64,000 bases of DNA from Rhynochetos jubatus (Eukaryota > Chordata > Aves > Eurypygiformes > Rhynochetidae), in contig CM050651.1 in the NCBI GenBank assembly GCA_027574665.1, forward strand, positions 1,489,501 through 1,553,500, in the 5' to 3' direction. Made by a program: the position numbers and the translations under genes. The first letter of the stretch is position 1. Every line of letters begins with the position of its first letter. Positions 1 to 13,400 of this stretch are shown one piece after another. The notes under the pieces are model-generated. The model was not told where the DNA came from and did no database searches. It saw only the letters and a list, made by a program, of their open reading frames with translations.

Positions 1-3000
1 ATTTAAAAACATTGATCTGCTTCACTCTGGATAGTTTTGTTCTCCTTTTCATCTGGATACCTTAATTCAAGCACAAGCAAGACTCACAATGGACAGGGGG
101 ATGAGCATACATTTAAAATTATTATAAGTAAAAAGCATGTGTGGTAAGCCAGTGCTACACTGCACATCACAGACAGCATTCCCATCGCAGCCAGAGCTCC
201 ACTCGCAGGCCAAGGCTCCTTAACCCACTTGCTGAAAAAGGGATACTCATTAGCTCTGAGATCCATGAAGAACAGTGTTGTACATAAGCCAAAGAGTGTC
301 ACCCAATTTTCTGTTCTCAACTGTCACATTTGACCCAACACCTATGTTAGTTAAGAGCATATTACTCATAGCTGTGAATTCAGATTAAAGTAGACTCATG
401 AAAACTGGCTGTAGGGAACATGAAAGTTTGTCTGTTCTGATCTCATTTAGATCACAGATCATTTGCTCACCCACAGAAGTCATCCAGTAATTTACATGTG
501 ATCACAGCCTACTGAGGATGTCAAGTGCTACAGCTCATTACATCCCACAGTAGGTCGTTAACCAGGGAATCACCCTTGTGTTAGCAACTGTGCATGTTTC
601 TTCAGATCACAAGTCTTGCCAGCTTCCACTTTCCATCACTTGATAATTTTTATGCCTTAACCCCAGACCAACACCACACAAAACTGAGCACTCTGCCTTT
701 GTTGTTGTGGTGATAGTTTAGTATTCCCTTTATGCTTTACACTTTGAGCCTTAAGAACAAAACTGGCAGTGTGTCCAGATGGGAAGCCCAACAGAAGAGC
801 AAAACTCCAGGAAGGGACTATAAGGGACCTCTGGTTTATCACATCTATCTTGCCTACTATTGAGACACCACTTCGCATTTAATTTCTTTCAAAGATATAC
901 TTGGCTCTTCCTTCAAAGCAGGTCTCTGCCTGGAAGGCTGTTCCGGAATTAGTTCTGGTAATTATGAACTTTGTTTCTAATCTAAATCTTATTTACAGAA
1001 AATTTATACGTTTGCTTTTGTTCTAACACTCCTTTAGCTCACAGTGCTTCTGCCCTTTGCTTACCATTTGTACAAAAAAATAGTGTAGTATTCTGACTCC
1101 ATAAATAACCTTACTGCTACAGATTAAAAAGAAAAAAGCTTACCCATGAAATTAAACTTCAGAGCATAAAGAAAATAAAATATTTAACTTTTGGAACAAG
1201 TAGGGGGTGTGGGGGGTGTACAGGGAAGAAGGAAAAAGAGCTAGCCAGATGGTAGAATTTATTTATCCAAAAAAGCCTTGTCTCTCCTCAACCTGGATAA
1301 CCAGGCTTGTAGATATCATAATCACTGTTACACTGGGTGACTTTCACAGCAATCCACTGTAATTCTCCACATGATAAAAACTGTACAAAATGAATTTTAT
1401 GAAGCAAGTTAATACAACTCCACTGACCATTAAAACAAAGACCAAGATACAATCTGTGTTGTTAAAGGAGAGAGGATTTTTAAAGACTACCATCCTTGAG
1501 TTTGGAACAACAGTGTATCCTTCATGAAAGGCAATAACCAAAATATATCTAAGCTTCAGACATAGTATTATGTATTTTGTATCTTTCTACTGATTCAACT
1601 TAGACAGAAAACAAATTAAGAATGGAGCCAAAAAGGTCAATTAACAAACCATTCAGCATTCATTCACAGGCAACAGAAATCCAAGTACCATATGTACATT
1701 GTTCTCTCACATGACATCCAGAAGATAGGAGCATGCAACACCATTACTGTAAGCAGTGAAAAAAGGTGTACATTTTAAGAGTGTGAAATACTTCAACACT
1801 TTCACTAGTTTTATTTAAAACTTCTAAGTTAAGTATGAATTGGCCTACTGTGGTTGTCAGGTTACCAAGCAGACTTGCAAATAGGTATTCTGAATTTTAA
1901 AATCTATTTGTAAAACCCAAAGTAACTGTGTCAACAGAAGTCAACAAGGGGAAAGAAAGTTATTTGCAGTTTGAGACATACCATCATTTTACACCTAAGG
2001 AGATCCAGCCTTATTGGCATTACTCTTGTATAAAATTTCCATGTTTAACACCTAATTTAGAACAGGCAAACACAGGTGTAAAAAGCCTTCTAAGAGCTCA
2101 TAAAATAAAACTCGCACAATAGGTATACAAAATTCATACTGCACGTTATTTTTGCGTAGGCCACGTAATTTGTATTTTTACTCTGTATGAAATCATGATT
2201 TTGTGAAGGTCAGTTTAGTTTTTATGTTCCCACAGTAAAAACATTTGCCCCTGCTTCTACTTACTAGTGTTTTAAAATGAACAGTAAATTGATAGACAAA
2301 ATACTCCCATTGTAATGCAAACAGTAGACAGATTTTAGTGTGCCCTCATAATGTGGGAGAGAAAAGCCAAATTAGCCTGTCATACAACACATTTTAAAAC
2401 CAGAACTACCTGGCAGAGAAACCTAAAAGGAAATAAAAACCCCTGAGACTAAAGTCACAGGATTACAAGGCGAAGTGAGCTTTCAAGAAAACCTCGTCCA
2501 AGCACAAAGAAATGAGAACATTCCTCACATTAGTCTCATAACATTCCACATTTCCACAGCTGAACCCCTGGTACAGAGAACTACAACAAAATAGCAATGA
2601 AATTATAGGCCAAAGACAAGGTACTGCAAACAGTCAAAACAAAGCTTGGAAACTATTAAAACTTAAAGTGAGCTGCTCTAGCGTTCTTGAACAGTAACAC
2701 AGGAAGCTATAGCAGAGCAAATAGCATAGTTTTCGTGATAATATAAAAATAGCTTACAAGCTAAGTTACCTTTCAGACTAAACTTCATATATTTGATATC
2801 ATATGAACAAGGTTAAATATACTCAATTTATATTTTTTAAAAGCATTTTCTAAGAAATTTATATTGTACCTTTAAGTTAACACCTGCCAGGTTTGCATGC
2901 TTTTTAAATTATTCACTTTGTCACCTAGTAGAATACAAAACCACAGTAAAACAGTGCAGAATTTTGTAAAAATACTTTAAATAAATTTACACTTCACTAT

Positions 3001-4308
3001 AAGATTATTCAAGTTAAGAATTAATCACCAGATTCAACAGTGTTAACTCCTTTATTTCTGTTATCCTCATTGCACATCAAAAACAGTTGCAATTTCTGTC
3101 AAGACTAAAAGAGTGGATCCTCAACCTCTGCAGGCCAAACAAGCAAGCAAACACTGCTCCATAGACAGCATCATTTTGGTCTTCTGCAGTTAAAACCTGA
3201 ACTCACCAGAAATTTCTCACTACAAGCAAAATCAAAAGGCAAAACTTCAAAGGACTCTTAGAAGCATAGATCCTCAGCAAGGCCGAATACAGGTAGCCTC
3301 TCTGTGATACAAACATAGCTCAGTATTTATGACCAGGCCTTTTTTAGCAATGCAGGCCACAAAAGTTGTAGATCACTAGGCATGGTTTTGTTTTTGCCTT
3401 TTTTTAAATCAAAAAATAACGGGCAATGAAATTACTGCATAACAAACTACCAGATTATTACGTATGAAAACCTAATAACCTTCTATAAATGATTGACTTC
3501 TAATACTGACCCCCAAAAAATTGACTAATCACTCATTTTTCTCCTTTTCTGCAGCCTCAGAAAGTTTAAGTTACAGTACTGCAAGGCACATACAGAATCA
3601 CTTCCTTTCCAATACACAGCAGATATATTCCCTGAAGTAAATTTAAAATCCTCAAAACAATTAGAAATGCTACAAAGTTAATTTCTATTTAAAAACACTG
3701 TTCCTACAGAACATGCACTTTTGTGGAAAACAACAAATACTTATAAATTATTTTTTTCTTCTTTACATTTACAATGGAAATATATTGAATAATTCTTAAT
3801 CTGGGAAGTACTGTATCATGTCACATTTAAGTTATTGCCTTTGTTGTAAATTGCATTATCTTTGGAAATCCATAAAGGTACTGGATTTGAAAAGAAGGTG
3901 GGGATGAGAGATTGTGTATGCAGTTTAGCCCAGCTGAAAGGATTTCCACATAAAGCAATACTGTTGGAGTAAAAAATGAACTTCATTCAGTGGATGAGGA
4001 CAATAGAAACTGAAGTGCGTTTGTTCAGTTTAACGCAGTGTCATTAGCAACTTCTTAAAAATCTCCATTTTCTGTCTTTTGGGCAAGCGACCTTTTTATA
4101 AAAGCAACTGAATTTTTAAGAGGTAGTTTTTTTTCATTATGCACTTATTTATTTCAAATAAAACATAACCAAAAACCCCCAACATTTGCTTTTGAACAAG
4201 GATCGAGTCTCAAACTTGGTACAGTATCTGACAAAGTTCAATAGCTTAGTTATCCTCAACAGTACTGGGCTGCTTTGGAACCAGTGTAATTCCAGGTTGT
4301 CTCCAGAG
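1..4308 (-). other. USP38 3' UTR and downstream flank, extent uncertain
   Basis: This is AT-rich sequence downstream of the USP38 stop. The first AATAAA on the minus strand is at 4148-4153, about 155 nt after the stop. Further AATAAA signals occur on that strand around 3053 and 1811, so longer 3' UTRs are possible. No tRNA, rRNA or convincing protein frame was seen. The short open frames (for example 84-320 minus) have no recognisable domain. In known vertebrate gene order GAB1 lies on this side, but none of its exons are visible. Confidence 0.5.
4148..4153 (-). terminator. candidate proximal polyadenylation signal of USP38
   Basis: AATAAA on the minus strand about 155 nt beyond the USP38 stop codon, followed on that strand by T-rich sequence. 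It is the nearest canonical hexamer. Usage cannot be shown from sequence alone. Confidence 0.4.
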
Positions 4309-4470
4309 TCAAAAGACCAATCTGCCAACAGTACTGAACCCACCCCCTCCTCCTCCACCTGTCGGTCCACAACTTCCTGGGGGATCATTGTCATCAAATC
4401 CATTGGGTCGGAAAGAGCATGAGGCTGAAGCAGCTTGAAGTGCTTGTGTTCGAGCACTAAGTTCTTGCTC
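4309..4470 (-). CDS. USP38: USP38 coding exon 10 (C-terminal glycine-rich tail)
   Basis: The acceptor is TTTCATTTCAG| at 4472-4471. It encodes 53 residues, [15 protein letters not shown] through a run of seven glycines to FSTVGRLVF, then TGA at 4311-4309. The reading frame differs from the longer open frame that covers the same bases, and the splice phase plus the conserved tail decide it. The polyglycine run is encoded by GGA/GGG codons, so its length may vary between individuals. Confidence 0.96.
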   Translation of the reverse strand, partial: EQELSARTQALQAASASCSFRPNGFDDNDPPGSCGPTGGGGGGGFSTVGRLVF

Positions 4471-7400
4471 CTGAAATGAAAGAAGAGAGGCAATCAGAGA
4501 CCAAACCTAAACAACCTCAAGTCATTGAAGCAGCTTATTTCTAGTAAACCTTGAAACAGCTTTTAAAACAACATCACTAACTTCTGGAATCCTAAGCCTG
4601 AATGGCTTTGTTGAACATATACAGCCAAGCCAAGATGTATATCTTCGTTAAATGTCAGTAAGATTAATTATGATTCACATATACTTAAAGTTCAGAAACA
4701 GACATAATAAACTGGGAACAGGATAAACCTCTATTTTGATCTCAGCTTCATTGCTACCACGTAGGAAACATGTTCTATAATGGATGGAAGATATCTCTCT
4801 CTATATGCACATGTATGAGAGAAATATGGAGCCATGATCGAATAACCAAAGTTCCCTGACAGAGCATTAGTATTAAAAAACACACACTTTGTCTCTTCAA
4901 TGCTAAAAATGAAATTATTTAGCAGTTTAAAATATTTCATGCTTTATTCCTGTTCAGTCATTTGTGCTAAATGAGCACATTTCTTTCTTACAAGGCATAT
5001 ATTGTGACTTAATAACCACCTACATTAAATTGTTCTAGTACAGCATACAGCACTGGCATTTTTTCAGTAGATATCCTTGTTTCTATAAAAATGTTGTTTG
5101 ATCCCCAGGCATAAGAAAACAGGAAAGGAAGGCAAGAGACCATTAGGATGAGCGGAGACCTGCTGTTCTAACTAAAGGGCAAGAAGGAGATGCACAGGCA
5201 GTGGAAGCAAGGACAGGTATCCTGGGAAGGGCACAGGGACACTGCCTGGTTGTTTAGGGATGGGGTCAGGAAGGCCAAGGTGCAGACCAAGCTGAACTTG
5301 GCAGGGGATGCAAGGAATAATAAGAGGGCTTCTAAAGGTATGTAAGCCAGAAAAGGAAGGTCAAAGAAAGTGCAACCCCCATGAGCAAGACTGGCAAATG
5401 CTAACAATGGATGAGAAGGCTGAAGTACTCAACAAGTTCTTTCCCTCAGTCATCACTGGCCATCCCTCCTCCCACATCTCTCAAGTGGATGGGCAAGACA
5501 GGGCCTGGGGGAGACAAGTCCCTTCCACTGGAAGAGAAGATCAGGTTCATGACCATCTGAGGAACCTGAACATACATAATTCTATGGGACCTGACAAGAT
5601 GCATCCCAGAGTCCTGAGGGAATTGGATGATGTAGTTGCCAAGCCACTCTCCATGATATTTGAAAAGTCACAGCAGTCAGGTGAAGTCCCAGTGACTGTA
5701 AAATGGGACACACTGCACCCACTTTTTAAAAGGGCAGAAAGAAGAGCCCTGGGAACTACTGACCTGTCCGTCTCACCTCTGTGCCTGGGAAGATCATGGA
5801 CAGATCCTTCAAGAAGCTATGCTAAAGCAAATGGAAGATAGGGAGGTGACTTGAGACAGCAAGCATGACTGCACCAAGGGCAAGTCCTGCCTGACCAACC
5901 TAGTGGCCTTCTATGGTGGAGTGACTACGTAAGTGGACAAGAGAAGAGCTACAGATGTTGTCTATCTGGACTTCTCTAAGGCCTCTGACATCGTGCCCCA
6001 CAACATCCTTCTCTCTAAATGCAAGAGGTATGGATTTGATGGTTGGACTATTCGGTGGATGAGAAACTGGTTCGATGGTCACATCCAGAGGGTCAACGAC
6101 TCAGAGTCCAGATGGTGATCAGTGACAAGTGGTGTCCCCTGGGTGTCCATATTGGGACCAGTACTGTTAAATATCTTCATCAGTGACACGGACCATGGGA
6201 TCAAGTGCAACCTCAGCAAATTTGCTGACAACACCAAGCTGAGTGGTGTGGTTGACATGCCCAAGGGACAGGATGCTATCCACTGGGACATGGACAAGCT
6301 CACAAAGTGGACACATGTGAACCTCATGAAGTTCAACAAGGCCAAGTGCAAGGTCCTGCACCTGGGTGGGGGCAACCCCCAGTATCAATACAGGCTGAGG
6401 ACAAAGGGATTGAGAGCAGCCCTGCAGTGAAGGACTTGGAGGTACTGTTGGAAGAAAAGCTGTACATCAGCCAGCACTGTGGGCTGGAAGCCCAGAAAGC
6501 CAACCATATCCTGGGATGCACCACAAGAAGCGTGGCCAGTAGGTAGAGGGAAGTGATTCTGTCCCTCCACTCCAATGAGACCCCATCTGCAGTACTGCAT
6601 CCCACTCTAGAGTCCTGAGAAAGGAAAAACTTGGACCTGTTGGAGTGGGTTCAGGAGAGACACAAAAGTGATCAGAGGGATGCAACACCTTCTCATAAAG
6701 AAATGCTGAGTTGGGCTTGTTCAGCCTGGAGAAGAGAAGGCTCCAGGGAAACCTTATTGCAGCCTTTCAATACTTAAAGGGGGCTTATAAGAAAGATGGG
6801 TACAAACCTTCTGGCAGGCCCTGTTGTGATAGCACAAGAGGTAATGATTTTAAACTGAAAGAGGGTAGATTTAGACTAAAGAATTTTTTTTTTTAATTAT
6901 TTACAATGAGGCTAGTGAACCACTGGCACAGGTTGCTCAGAGACATAGTAGATGCCCCACCCCTGGAAACCTTCAAGGTCACATTGGACAGGGCTCTAAG
7001 CAACCTGATCTAGCTGAAGATGTCCCTGCTCACTGGAGGGAGATGTTGGACTGGATGTCCTTTAAGGTCCCTTCCAACTCAAACTATTCTTATGGTTCTA
7101 CAATCTAAGATTTTTCCTAAAGAAGCCATGTTTTGTGCTAACCTGTACAGTCAAGAGGAGAGGTGACATATAAACAAAGATGGTTAGGAGACAAATGCTT
7201 TAACCACAGAGTCTAAAAACAGCATCAGAGTTGCAATTTAAGTTCTCAGTTCTTTTATGTTGTAAAATATCTGCAGCTATTATAACATTTTCCACAGTTC
7301 AAATTTGCTGTTCTTCTCTAACTTGAATTTATTTCGCTTTTCTCATTTGAGCAGACCTAGAACTTTTCCAGGAACATCTTAACCCATCAAAGAGCACACA

Positions 7401-10400
7401 GTAAGACACACTTTTACCACTACACTGTCCAGAGTAGCAGCAATGCTTACAACAAACCATATCGAAATGTGGAGAACAATGCTTTTTTGAAACAGCAGAG
7501 AGGCTACTACAGCTAGGTGAAGTTCTCAGAGCACAGGGAATGTGGGGCTAGAAGAGCTGGTCAATATGCACAGTGGGCAGCAAAGGGCAAGTGCAATCTA
7601 GACACTAGTAGTTCTAGCATTTGGGTAAGCACAGCTGTATAAATAAAACTTCATTCCAAATGAAAATGCACTAGTAAGAACACTTGCTACTTTCGTAATT
7701 TATTATATGCAATGAAAGTTACTGTTCCACATGTCTCTCCTGCATTAAACTACAAGTGGTTCAACAACTAATGTAAGCAACTCCACTAAGAATTTAAACT
7801 CAGAAGAGTTAAAACCATTTTCCTTGACGCTTCCCACCTAATGGCGACAACCTTGCTATGAAACCTATCTCGCAACAAGATGAAAGCAAACCTGCCAGTT
7901 TAAGGTTAATATACCAGACCATTTAAAAGCTAACTTTTTCTTTCTTTCTTTCAGAGTCTCTTATGAGTTTTAAGGAGATCACTCTTCATACAAAATGTCC
8001 ATCTTACCTGCAAGTACAGTTTGTTATCTTTTGTAATTGCATCCATGAGGTCCTTTTGTAGAGGAGGGTCTCCGTTCACCCAGAGTCCATTTGCCGAATT
8101 GATGTTGAAGCCACAGGTGCTATTTTGTTTTTTGTAAAACAGAACATAAGCAGTGTCCTTTGGGAATCTACTGGTAATTTTCTGGACTGACTGAAATGAG
8201 GTAAATGTCACTCTGCTGTCATTGAACAGAAACCATTCTCTTGGCATCTCAGTGTCCAGCTCATTTTCTACAACAGTAGAAGCACTCTCCTCTGTCAACA
8301 GCTTACCCTGAGGAGAAACTAAAGAAAGTCCTGTAGACTGGTGGCAGAGTCCCGAAGGCCCTGATCCAGTAACATTTCTAGCATAGGAGTAATAATGTCC
8401 GCTTTCAGAGGATACACCAGAATGCACCACCACAGAGCTTAACATGTACGGCACCAGCTGTGGGCAGGTCACTTCATCAGCACCAGAGGGCTTCAGTTTT
8501 TTAGCAAGATTTTCTCCAATATCAGAAATCTCAACACCAACAGACCAACCTCCTGAAACTACAGCTAAAGGGGGTGTTGATCTCTTGACTGGCAATTCCA
8601 AAACAAGTGGCAGAGACACACTGTCCAAGATTTTGCGCCTTATATGACACTTTGGATCATATGAAAATCTCAAAAGAGTGAGAATGAGGTATTCAGGTTC
8701 CTCAATGATTTGCATAGTTTTCTCAGCATTCTGTAGAGAGGCACACTTTTCACAATAATACTTATTGTCTCCGCTGAGGATCTCAGGCGCCAGAAAATAA
8801 TTCAGTAAGTCTGTAACTGACAGGGTGTTTTTACCTACTACCCTCCGAGACATATCCCTGTTATCTTGAACTTCATTGAGTTCAGAATTTGTGGTATACT
8901 CAGAGTTTGGCTCAGTAGAAAAATCCTTTATGGTTCCTTCATCCATTAGTGTGTGACATCCACCATTTACTTCCAAATTATTGAGAGGTGTTTCTCCAGC
9001 AGGACCAGTTGCTGAACTATTTGTTTGCACTACAGAATCATCTTTCACTTCAGAACGTTCCATACATTTTAGGCCAACATTCTCCAGTGAAGTTGGAGGA
9101 CAGAAAGCCAGAGAGAGATCTGTGAAAGCTTCTTCCTTCTGAGACATACTTTTGCAGTTCAAACAGCATATAGTAGTCTTCAGTTTTCCTCCAAACATCT
9201 CCTCTATCAGAGTTCTTTCATCACTTCCCACACAAGGCGCTTCAGCAAACACTTGTGCTTTACGGACAGCTTCTTGTGCCTGGGACTCTTCATTCATTGC
9301 ACTTTCGGAAGTCTTCGCTGAAGACAATGCTTTCAAGGTTCTCTCTTCTTCATGCAGCCTGAAGACAAAGAAAAAAAAATCCAAGTAGCTGTGTTATTTT
9401 CTAAACAAAAATGGCTGCTGTGACCATGACATGGAGGAGTTCAGGATCCTGCCGGGAAGTAGCAGGCCAAAAAGTGGCATTGTAACCCTGAACTTCAGCA
9501 GTGCTGACTTTAGCCTCTTCAAAGATCTACTTGGAGGAATCCCATGGGCTAAGGCTTTAGTAGGATGGGGAGGGTGCAAGAGAGCTGGATAATTCTGAAA
9601 CTACTTCCTCCAAGCTCAAGATCAATGCATCCCTGTGAGTAAGAAATCAAGCAAAGGAGGCACAAAACCTGCATGAATGAGCAAGGAGCTTTTGAGAAAA
9701 AAACTTAAGTGGAAAGAGGAAGTTTACAGAATGTGGAAAAAGGGACTGACCATTTGGGAGGAATACAGGAATATTGTCACAGTATACAGGGATGCAATGA
9801 GGAAGACTAAAACCCACTAAACCCCACCTTCCATTAAACCTGGAAGGTATGTCAAGGACAATAAGAAGGGCTTCTTCAAGTACACCAGTAGCAAAAGGAA
9901 AACCAGGGAAAATGTGGGCCTGTTACTGAAGGATATAGGTGCCCTGGTGGTGGAGGATGCAAAGAACGTGCAGTTGCTGAGTACCTTATTTGCTTCAGTC
10001 CTTACTGCTAAGGCTGGCCCCTCAAGAATCCCAAACCCTGGAAGTAAGCAAGAACCTGAAGGAAGACCCTCCCTTGGTTGAAGGGGATCGGGTTAGATAC
10101 CATCTAGGCAAACCTGACATCCATAAATCCATGGGCCCTGATGAGATGCACCCACAAGTGCTGAAGGAGCTGGCTATGTTATTGTCCCAAGGGACAATAA
10201 GCTGACCACGGGCCAGCAGTGTGTCCTTATGCCCAAGACGACCAATCATATCCTGGGGTGCATTAAGAAGAGTGTGGCCAGCAGGTCAATAGAGGTTATC
10301 CTCCTCCTCTACTCTGCCCTAGTGAGGACACATCTGGAGTACTGTGTCCAGTTCTGGGCTCCCCAGGTCAAGAAAGACAGGGAACTAGGGGAGAGAGTCC

Positions 10401-13400
10401 AGAGGAGGACTACAGAAATGATCAGGGGAATGGAGCACCTCTTATGAGGAAAACCTGAGAAAGCTGGATCTGTTTAGCCTGGAGAGAGAACACTGAGAGG
10501 GGAACTTATCAAAGCTTACAATTATCTAGGGGGTAGGTGTCAAGACAAGGGGCAACAGGCACAAACTGGAACAGAGATTCCATCTCAACATGAGGAAAAC
10601 CAGCTTCACTTTGAGGGTGCCAGAGCACTGGAATGGGCTGCCCATAGAGGCTGTGGAGTCTCCTTCTCAGGAGATAAACAAAACCCACCTGGATGCATTC
10701 CTGTCCAACCTGCTCTATGTGAACCTGCCTTGGCAGGGGGGTTGGACTAGATGATCTCTGAAGGTCCCTTCCAACCCCTACCAATCTGTGAGATATCACA
10801 GAACACAATGGATATGGTAAAAGAACTGACCAGTATTAAAAAAAAGAAACCCTAACAAACAACATTTTTATGTTTACCATTACTTTACCTTAATAAATCA
10901 CTTCCTCAGTTGACTGGTTCTGTATGTCAGATTTTGTAAGAGAACAAGCAGCTATTTATCTAGTGCCAGACTATTTCCAAAGAAAAGGTCAGCATTTTGT
11001 ATCCAAGAAAGTTAAGAAACTACAACAAGAAAAAACAAACTAAAAAAAGAAACCTAAGGCAGAGGAAGACAAAAGCCAAAAAAGAACACTATTTCAGAAC
11101 TGAAATAAAACCTCCAGAAATTAAATGTGTCATCAACCGATATTGCTTAAGCCACAACTCAGCAAGCCAAAATTAAAGATGGCTACTAATGAACTCAGGT
11201 TTTTTTGTTTTATCTGTGCCACAGTTAGTTTGCTTGTCAAATAAAACTGGTTATAAATCATGAATAGATGTACAAGCATTTATCTGACCTGCATGAAATA
11301 CAGCTGTCTCCACCAACATGAAGATCCAGATGCACAACTAAACTGCTTTCAGCAACCATATTAGTTTCACAAAAGCACCATGACTCTCACGTAGCACCCA
11401 AATTTAGATTTGAAAGAAAGAAACATGACTACCACTATAACCTGCTTTAAATGGTGCGGATACAACATCATATCCAGACTTTATCACAGATTAGGAAGAA
11501 AAGTGTTCCACACACCATACAGAAAACCAGAGACAGCCAGGAATGAGAGGCCTAAAATTCCTGGTCCCCACTCATGCAGTGGAACTGTTACATGACTGCT
11601 CCTAAGAGTTCAACATTATGCGATAAGACTGTAGATTCATTCCCATTAATAGCAGAATAACTGTACCTGTCTAGCAGGAATCTGAGATATTCTGAGCAAT
11701 CCTGCTGGGATCGTGGGGTGAACCATGGTGGTCTGGAAGCCTCAAAGAAGATTCTAGGAGCATATGCCTCCCTCTGTTCATGCAAGAGAAGAACAGACAA
11801 GGTTACATAAGAATTAGTTACATTATTTTCATAATGACCATCGAACTTTTGACTACATCATTCTAGAGGAACTATGAAACATAAAACAAACATCTAAACC
11901 ACTTAATCACAGAATAGAGTGCCATTAATTTCAGAGTAATCACCTGTAGTACAAAGATAAAAAGCAGTGGATCCTGCAGGCAAATACTACAGGTGTAGTG
12001 AGTGTAAACCAAACATTATGTGTAACAGCAGTTACTGTTCTTGCTGACAAGCTTAAAAAAAATTTTCTTTCCTCAGAAGAACACCGGTATTTCATACATA
12101 GTAATTTATTCTTAAGGTGATCCAGACTCATCCCCTTCACGAGGCTACTGTTATTAAGGAAGAGAAGTGTCTCATGTCTTTGTAGCGCTAGCAAAATATT
12201 CTGAACATTTATTAAAGTTCACTGATTTTGAAATGCAACAAAGTTTGGTGTAAAATAATCACTGCAGAAAGTCACAGAAAGATCCTAAAAAGTTAAAAGT
12301 CAGCTTGTCTATCACGTCAGGTGTTACTTGTATGTTTTCATTTCCGTTTCTCAAAGAAAACCAGTTACTGCCCATTTAGAGAAACAACACAGTGCCAAGA
12401 TGTTCCAAAATCATCTTATGAAATACAGATTTCTTTAAGTCCATCACAACATCTGACCATTTGGAGGCAGACTCATTCCCCTAAAATATATCTGTATTTT
12501 TAATATACTCAAGATGACTCCCATGGCATCATGTTTGTGCCTAAATTTTGGTATACAGATTTAGGCTTAAAAGTACAGCAATGAAGTAAACTGACATACC
12601 TGGGTATGTGCCAAAAATGCAAAGAGATGCTGTAATTTTCTCATTAGTGAATTACACCCGTTCAGATTCAGAGATAGAACACGTCTTCTGAAACTGAAAA
12701 AAAAAAAAATAGACCATTTCCTCGCTAGACTTCTACCAGTTATGCAATTATCATTCCAGCTCACAGAATTACTTCAGTTTGAAAGTAAGCATAACATGGA
12801 ACACTTCCCTTTAATACCTGGATTCTGCTGTAGTGTGGATGCAAAACTACAGTAGGAACTAACACTGCAAAAAACCTGTTTCTTTCAACATTTAGATGTG
12901 TAAGAATGGATTACAGACAGACTTTTTTTCCAACAGCCTCCAGATTATACCACAATTATCACCATAAGCTTATACAGTACTGAAGGGAGCAAGGACAGTG
13001 AGGAAAAAGGAACTTGTCTTCTGACACTGGACAGAAGGATCAGGACTTTTCATGACTGAAACCACTGTTTCACAGAGCTGGACTTAAACAAAGCAATCAG
13101 CAGCTGAGCACAAAGAAACCCACTCTAAGCTAAGAGACCCCAGGAGACATTAATATTCTGTGAAAAGCAAGAATGCAACAACTGCAACAGTTAATTTGCA
13201 ATGAAAAGAGCTGTTAAAAAGGACTTACTCTGTAGCCATAAAAAGTGCCTGAAGAACACTGTTCATGTAGCAAGTATTTCCTAGATTAATTAGACCTGTC
13301 TTCCCAGTTTCAGATTTTCCAGAGAGTCTAGATAAAGAAGATGGCAAAGAACTGGATTGAGAAGTCCAGGCACTCTGACTGAGAACCAACTTTATCTTCT

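Noticed and set aside
84-320. 78-codon minus-strand frame with hydrophobic segments downstream of USP38
   Set aside because: No recognisable domain, no splice or start support, and the hydrophobic look fits T-rich sequence; treated as chance.
4149-4493. 114-codon minus-strand frame over the last USP38 exon
   Set aside because: Different frame from the spliced coding sequence; the conserved glycine-rich tail and splice phase show the real frame.
5168-6688. Minus-strand open frames across the intron 9 LINE
   Set aside because: Antisense shadows of the plus-strand CR1 reverse-transcriptase region.
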